From Patescibacteria group bacterium (GTDB lineage: Bacteria; Patescibacteriota; Minisyncoccia; Minisyncoccales; PEYH01): a stretch of 5,695 bases of DNA. This document shows, in pieces, positions 4,230 through 5,695 of the stretch; the first letter of the stretch is position 1; every line of letters begins with the position of its first letter. The stretch spans positions 1 through 5,695 of the forward strand of contig JAHIEL010000059.1 in NCBI GenBank assembly GCA_018901715.1. The letters run 5' to 3'. The position numbers and the translations under genes were made by a program. The notes beneath the pieces were generated by a model, which saw only the letters and a program-made list of their open reading frames with translations, searched no databases and was not told where the DNA came from.

Positions 4230-5695
4230 ATGGAAACAATATTTCCCGAAATAGAAAAAAGAATAATTAAGTTTTGGAAAAGAGAAAAGATTTTTGAAAA
4301 ATCCTTGGATAAAAAGGGCAAGGATTTTGTTTTTTACGAGGGACCGCCGACTGCTAATGGCAGACCAGGTATTCATCATGTTTTAGCAAGGGCTTTCAAG
4401 GATATTGTGTGCCGTTATCAAACAATGAATGGTAAAAGGGTTTTAAGAAAAGCTGGATGGGATGTTCACGGCTTGCCAGTAGAACTGGAAGTTGAAAAGG
4501 AGTTGGGATTAAAGAGTAAAAAAGAAATTGAGGAATATGGAATTGCCAAATTTAACGAGAAATGCAAGGAGTCGGTTTGGAAATACGAACAAGAGTGGGA
4601 GGATTTAACAACGAGAATTGGCTATTGGTTGGACTTAAAAGACCCATATATTACGAGCGATCCTTTTTATATGGAAACCATTTTCCATATAATCAAGCAA
4701 TTTTGGGATAAGGGCTTAGTTTATAAAGGATATAGGGTAAGTCCGTATTGTCCGAGATGTGGGACAGGGCTTTCCAGCCATGAACTGGCGCAAGGTTATA
4801 AAAAAGTAAAAGAGCCAGCCATATATGTTAAGTTTAAATTAAAAGACAAAAAAGATACTTATCTTCTTGTTTGGACTACAACGCCATGGACATTGCCTGG
4901 CAATGTAGCAATAGCTGTTAATCCTAAAATTGATTATGTTTTAGTTAAAAAAGATAATCAACATTTTATTTTAGCTGATCAAAGAAAGGAGGTTTTGGGC
5001 AAGGACTTTGAGATAATAAAGAAAATTAAAGGGAAAGAGCTGGTCGGATTAAAATACGAACCGCTTTTTGAGAAAAGTGTTGTAGAACACAAAGAAAAAT
5101 CTAAAAACATTTATCAGACTTTATCAGCTGATTTTGTGAATACTAATGAGGGCACTGGATTGGTTCATATTGCTCCTGCTTTTGGGCAGGACGATATGGA
5201 GCTAATAAAGAAACAGAAAAATGATTTTCCTATTTTGGTTACTATAGATGAAGAGGGTAAATTTAAGCCAGAAGTTAAAAAATGGAAAGGCAAATTTGTC
5301 AAAAAAGCTGATCCACTAATAATTGAACACCTCAACAGCAAGGGAAAGCTCTTTGCAGAAGAACAATACGAACATGATTATCCTTTTTGCTGGAGATGTG
5401 ATACTCCCCTTTTGTATTATGCTAAAGAGAGTTGGTTTATCAAAACAACTGCATTGAAAGACCAGCTTATAAAAAATAATCAAAAGATTAACTGGATTCC
5501 TGAACATATAAAAGATGGTAGGTTTGGCGAGTGGCTGAATGAATTAAAGGATTGGGCATTATCGAGAGAAAGATATTGGGGAACGCCTTTGCCGATTTGG
5601 CAGTGCGATAATTGTGAGCATCAGATAGTAATTGGCTCAAGAGATGATTTGAAAAAACAGGAGTTTAGCGCGAATAAATATTTTCTTTTAAGGCA
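4230..5695 (+). CDS. ileS: Isoleucyl-tRNA synthetase, IleRS2-type, N-terminal 488 codons
   Basis: Charges tRNA-Ile and edits misactivated valine; class Ia, cytosolic. The frame is open to the window end, about half of the usual 1,000-1,050 residues, so the KMSKS loop and anticodon domain lie outside. Visible: EGPPTANGRPGIHH (37-50), RKAGWDVHGLPVELEVEKELG (73-93), zinc-type CPRC (174-177) and CWRC (387-390), the CP1 editing site WTTTPWTLPGN (215-225) and GTGLVHIAPAFGQDD (308-322) with its Asp pair, ESWFIK (400-405), SRERYWGTPLPIW (445-457) and a CDNC pair (459-462). From memory the sequence follows the Thermus/eukaryote-like IleRS2 type rather than the E. coli type. The HxGH signature reads G47-I48-H49-H50, with positions one and three exchanged. 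ATG 4230 follows the argS TAA by one base and has no SD, so it probably relies on coupling. Confidence 0.95.
   Translation, partial: METIFPEIEKRIIKFWKREKIFEKSLDKKGKDFVFYEGPPTANGRPGIHHVLARAFKDIVCRYQTMNGKRVLRKAGWDVHGLPVELEVEKELGLKSKKEIEEYGIAKFNEKCKESVWKYEQEWEDLTTRIGYWLDLKDPYITSDPFYMETIFHIIKQFWDKGLVYKGYRVSPYCPRCGTGLSSHELAQGYKKVKEPAIYVKFKLKDKKDTYLLVWTTTPWTLPGNVAIAVNPKIDYVLVKKDNQHFILADQRKEVLGKDFEIIKKIKGKELVGLKYEPLFEKSVVEHKEKSKNIYQTLSADFVNTNEGTGLVHIAPAFGQDDMELIKKQKNDFPILVTIDEEGKFKPEVKKWKGKFVKKADPLIIEHLNSKGKLFAEEQYEHDYPFCWRCDTPLLYYAKESWFIKTTALKDQLIKNNQKINWIPEHIKDGRFGEWLNELKDWALSRERYWGTPLPIWQCDNCEHQIVIGSRDDLKKQEFSANKYFLLR

Overview
The window is AT-rich bacterial DNA. Genes are packed on the + strand, overlap or nearly abut, and use the standard code: the long argS frame has no in-frame TGA, and TGA ends the toxin gene. 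The A/T-biased codons, tight packing, few Shine-Dalgarno (SD) sites, two apparently leaderless genes and the eukaryote/Thermus-like IleRS would suit a Patescibacteria/CPR-type genome. That placement is inference; no ribosomal marker is present.

Layout. Bases 1-138 hold the Gly/Tyr-rich C-terminal end of an unidentified gene, closed by a near-perfect 19-bp hairpin terminator. An extended -10 promoter then drives a three-gene unit: a 100-aa DUF6922-like probable antitoxin, an AbiEii-type nucleotidyltransferase toxin overlapping it by 44 nt, and an ATP-cone/Mrr-like nuclease overlapping the toxin by the 4-nt ATGA. This is an accessory, defence-like cassette.

The 1937-2560 stretch is unusual. 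It contains two copies of a two-hairpin palindromic repeat (about 1958-2030 and 2422-2503), each just after a coding region. Between them are a possible structured leader (about 2072-2174) and a small gene for an unrecognised 82-aa protein. The leader ends in a hairpin that has a T-run behind it and also buries the gene's SD.

From about 2500 the window becomes housekeeping: a terminator-like hairpin, a probable near-leaderless promoter, argS (arginyl-tRNA synthetase, complete) and, one base later, the first 488 codons of ileS. The IleRS is of the eukaryote/Thermus-like type (IleRS2) and has GIHH in place of HxGH in the catalytic signature, a natural variant linked to extreme mupirocin insensitivity. 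argS and ileS probably form one translation operon, unrelated to the upstream toxin-nuclease cassette.
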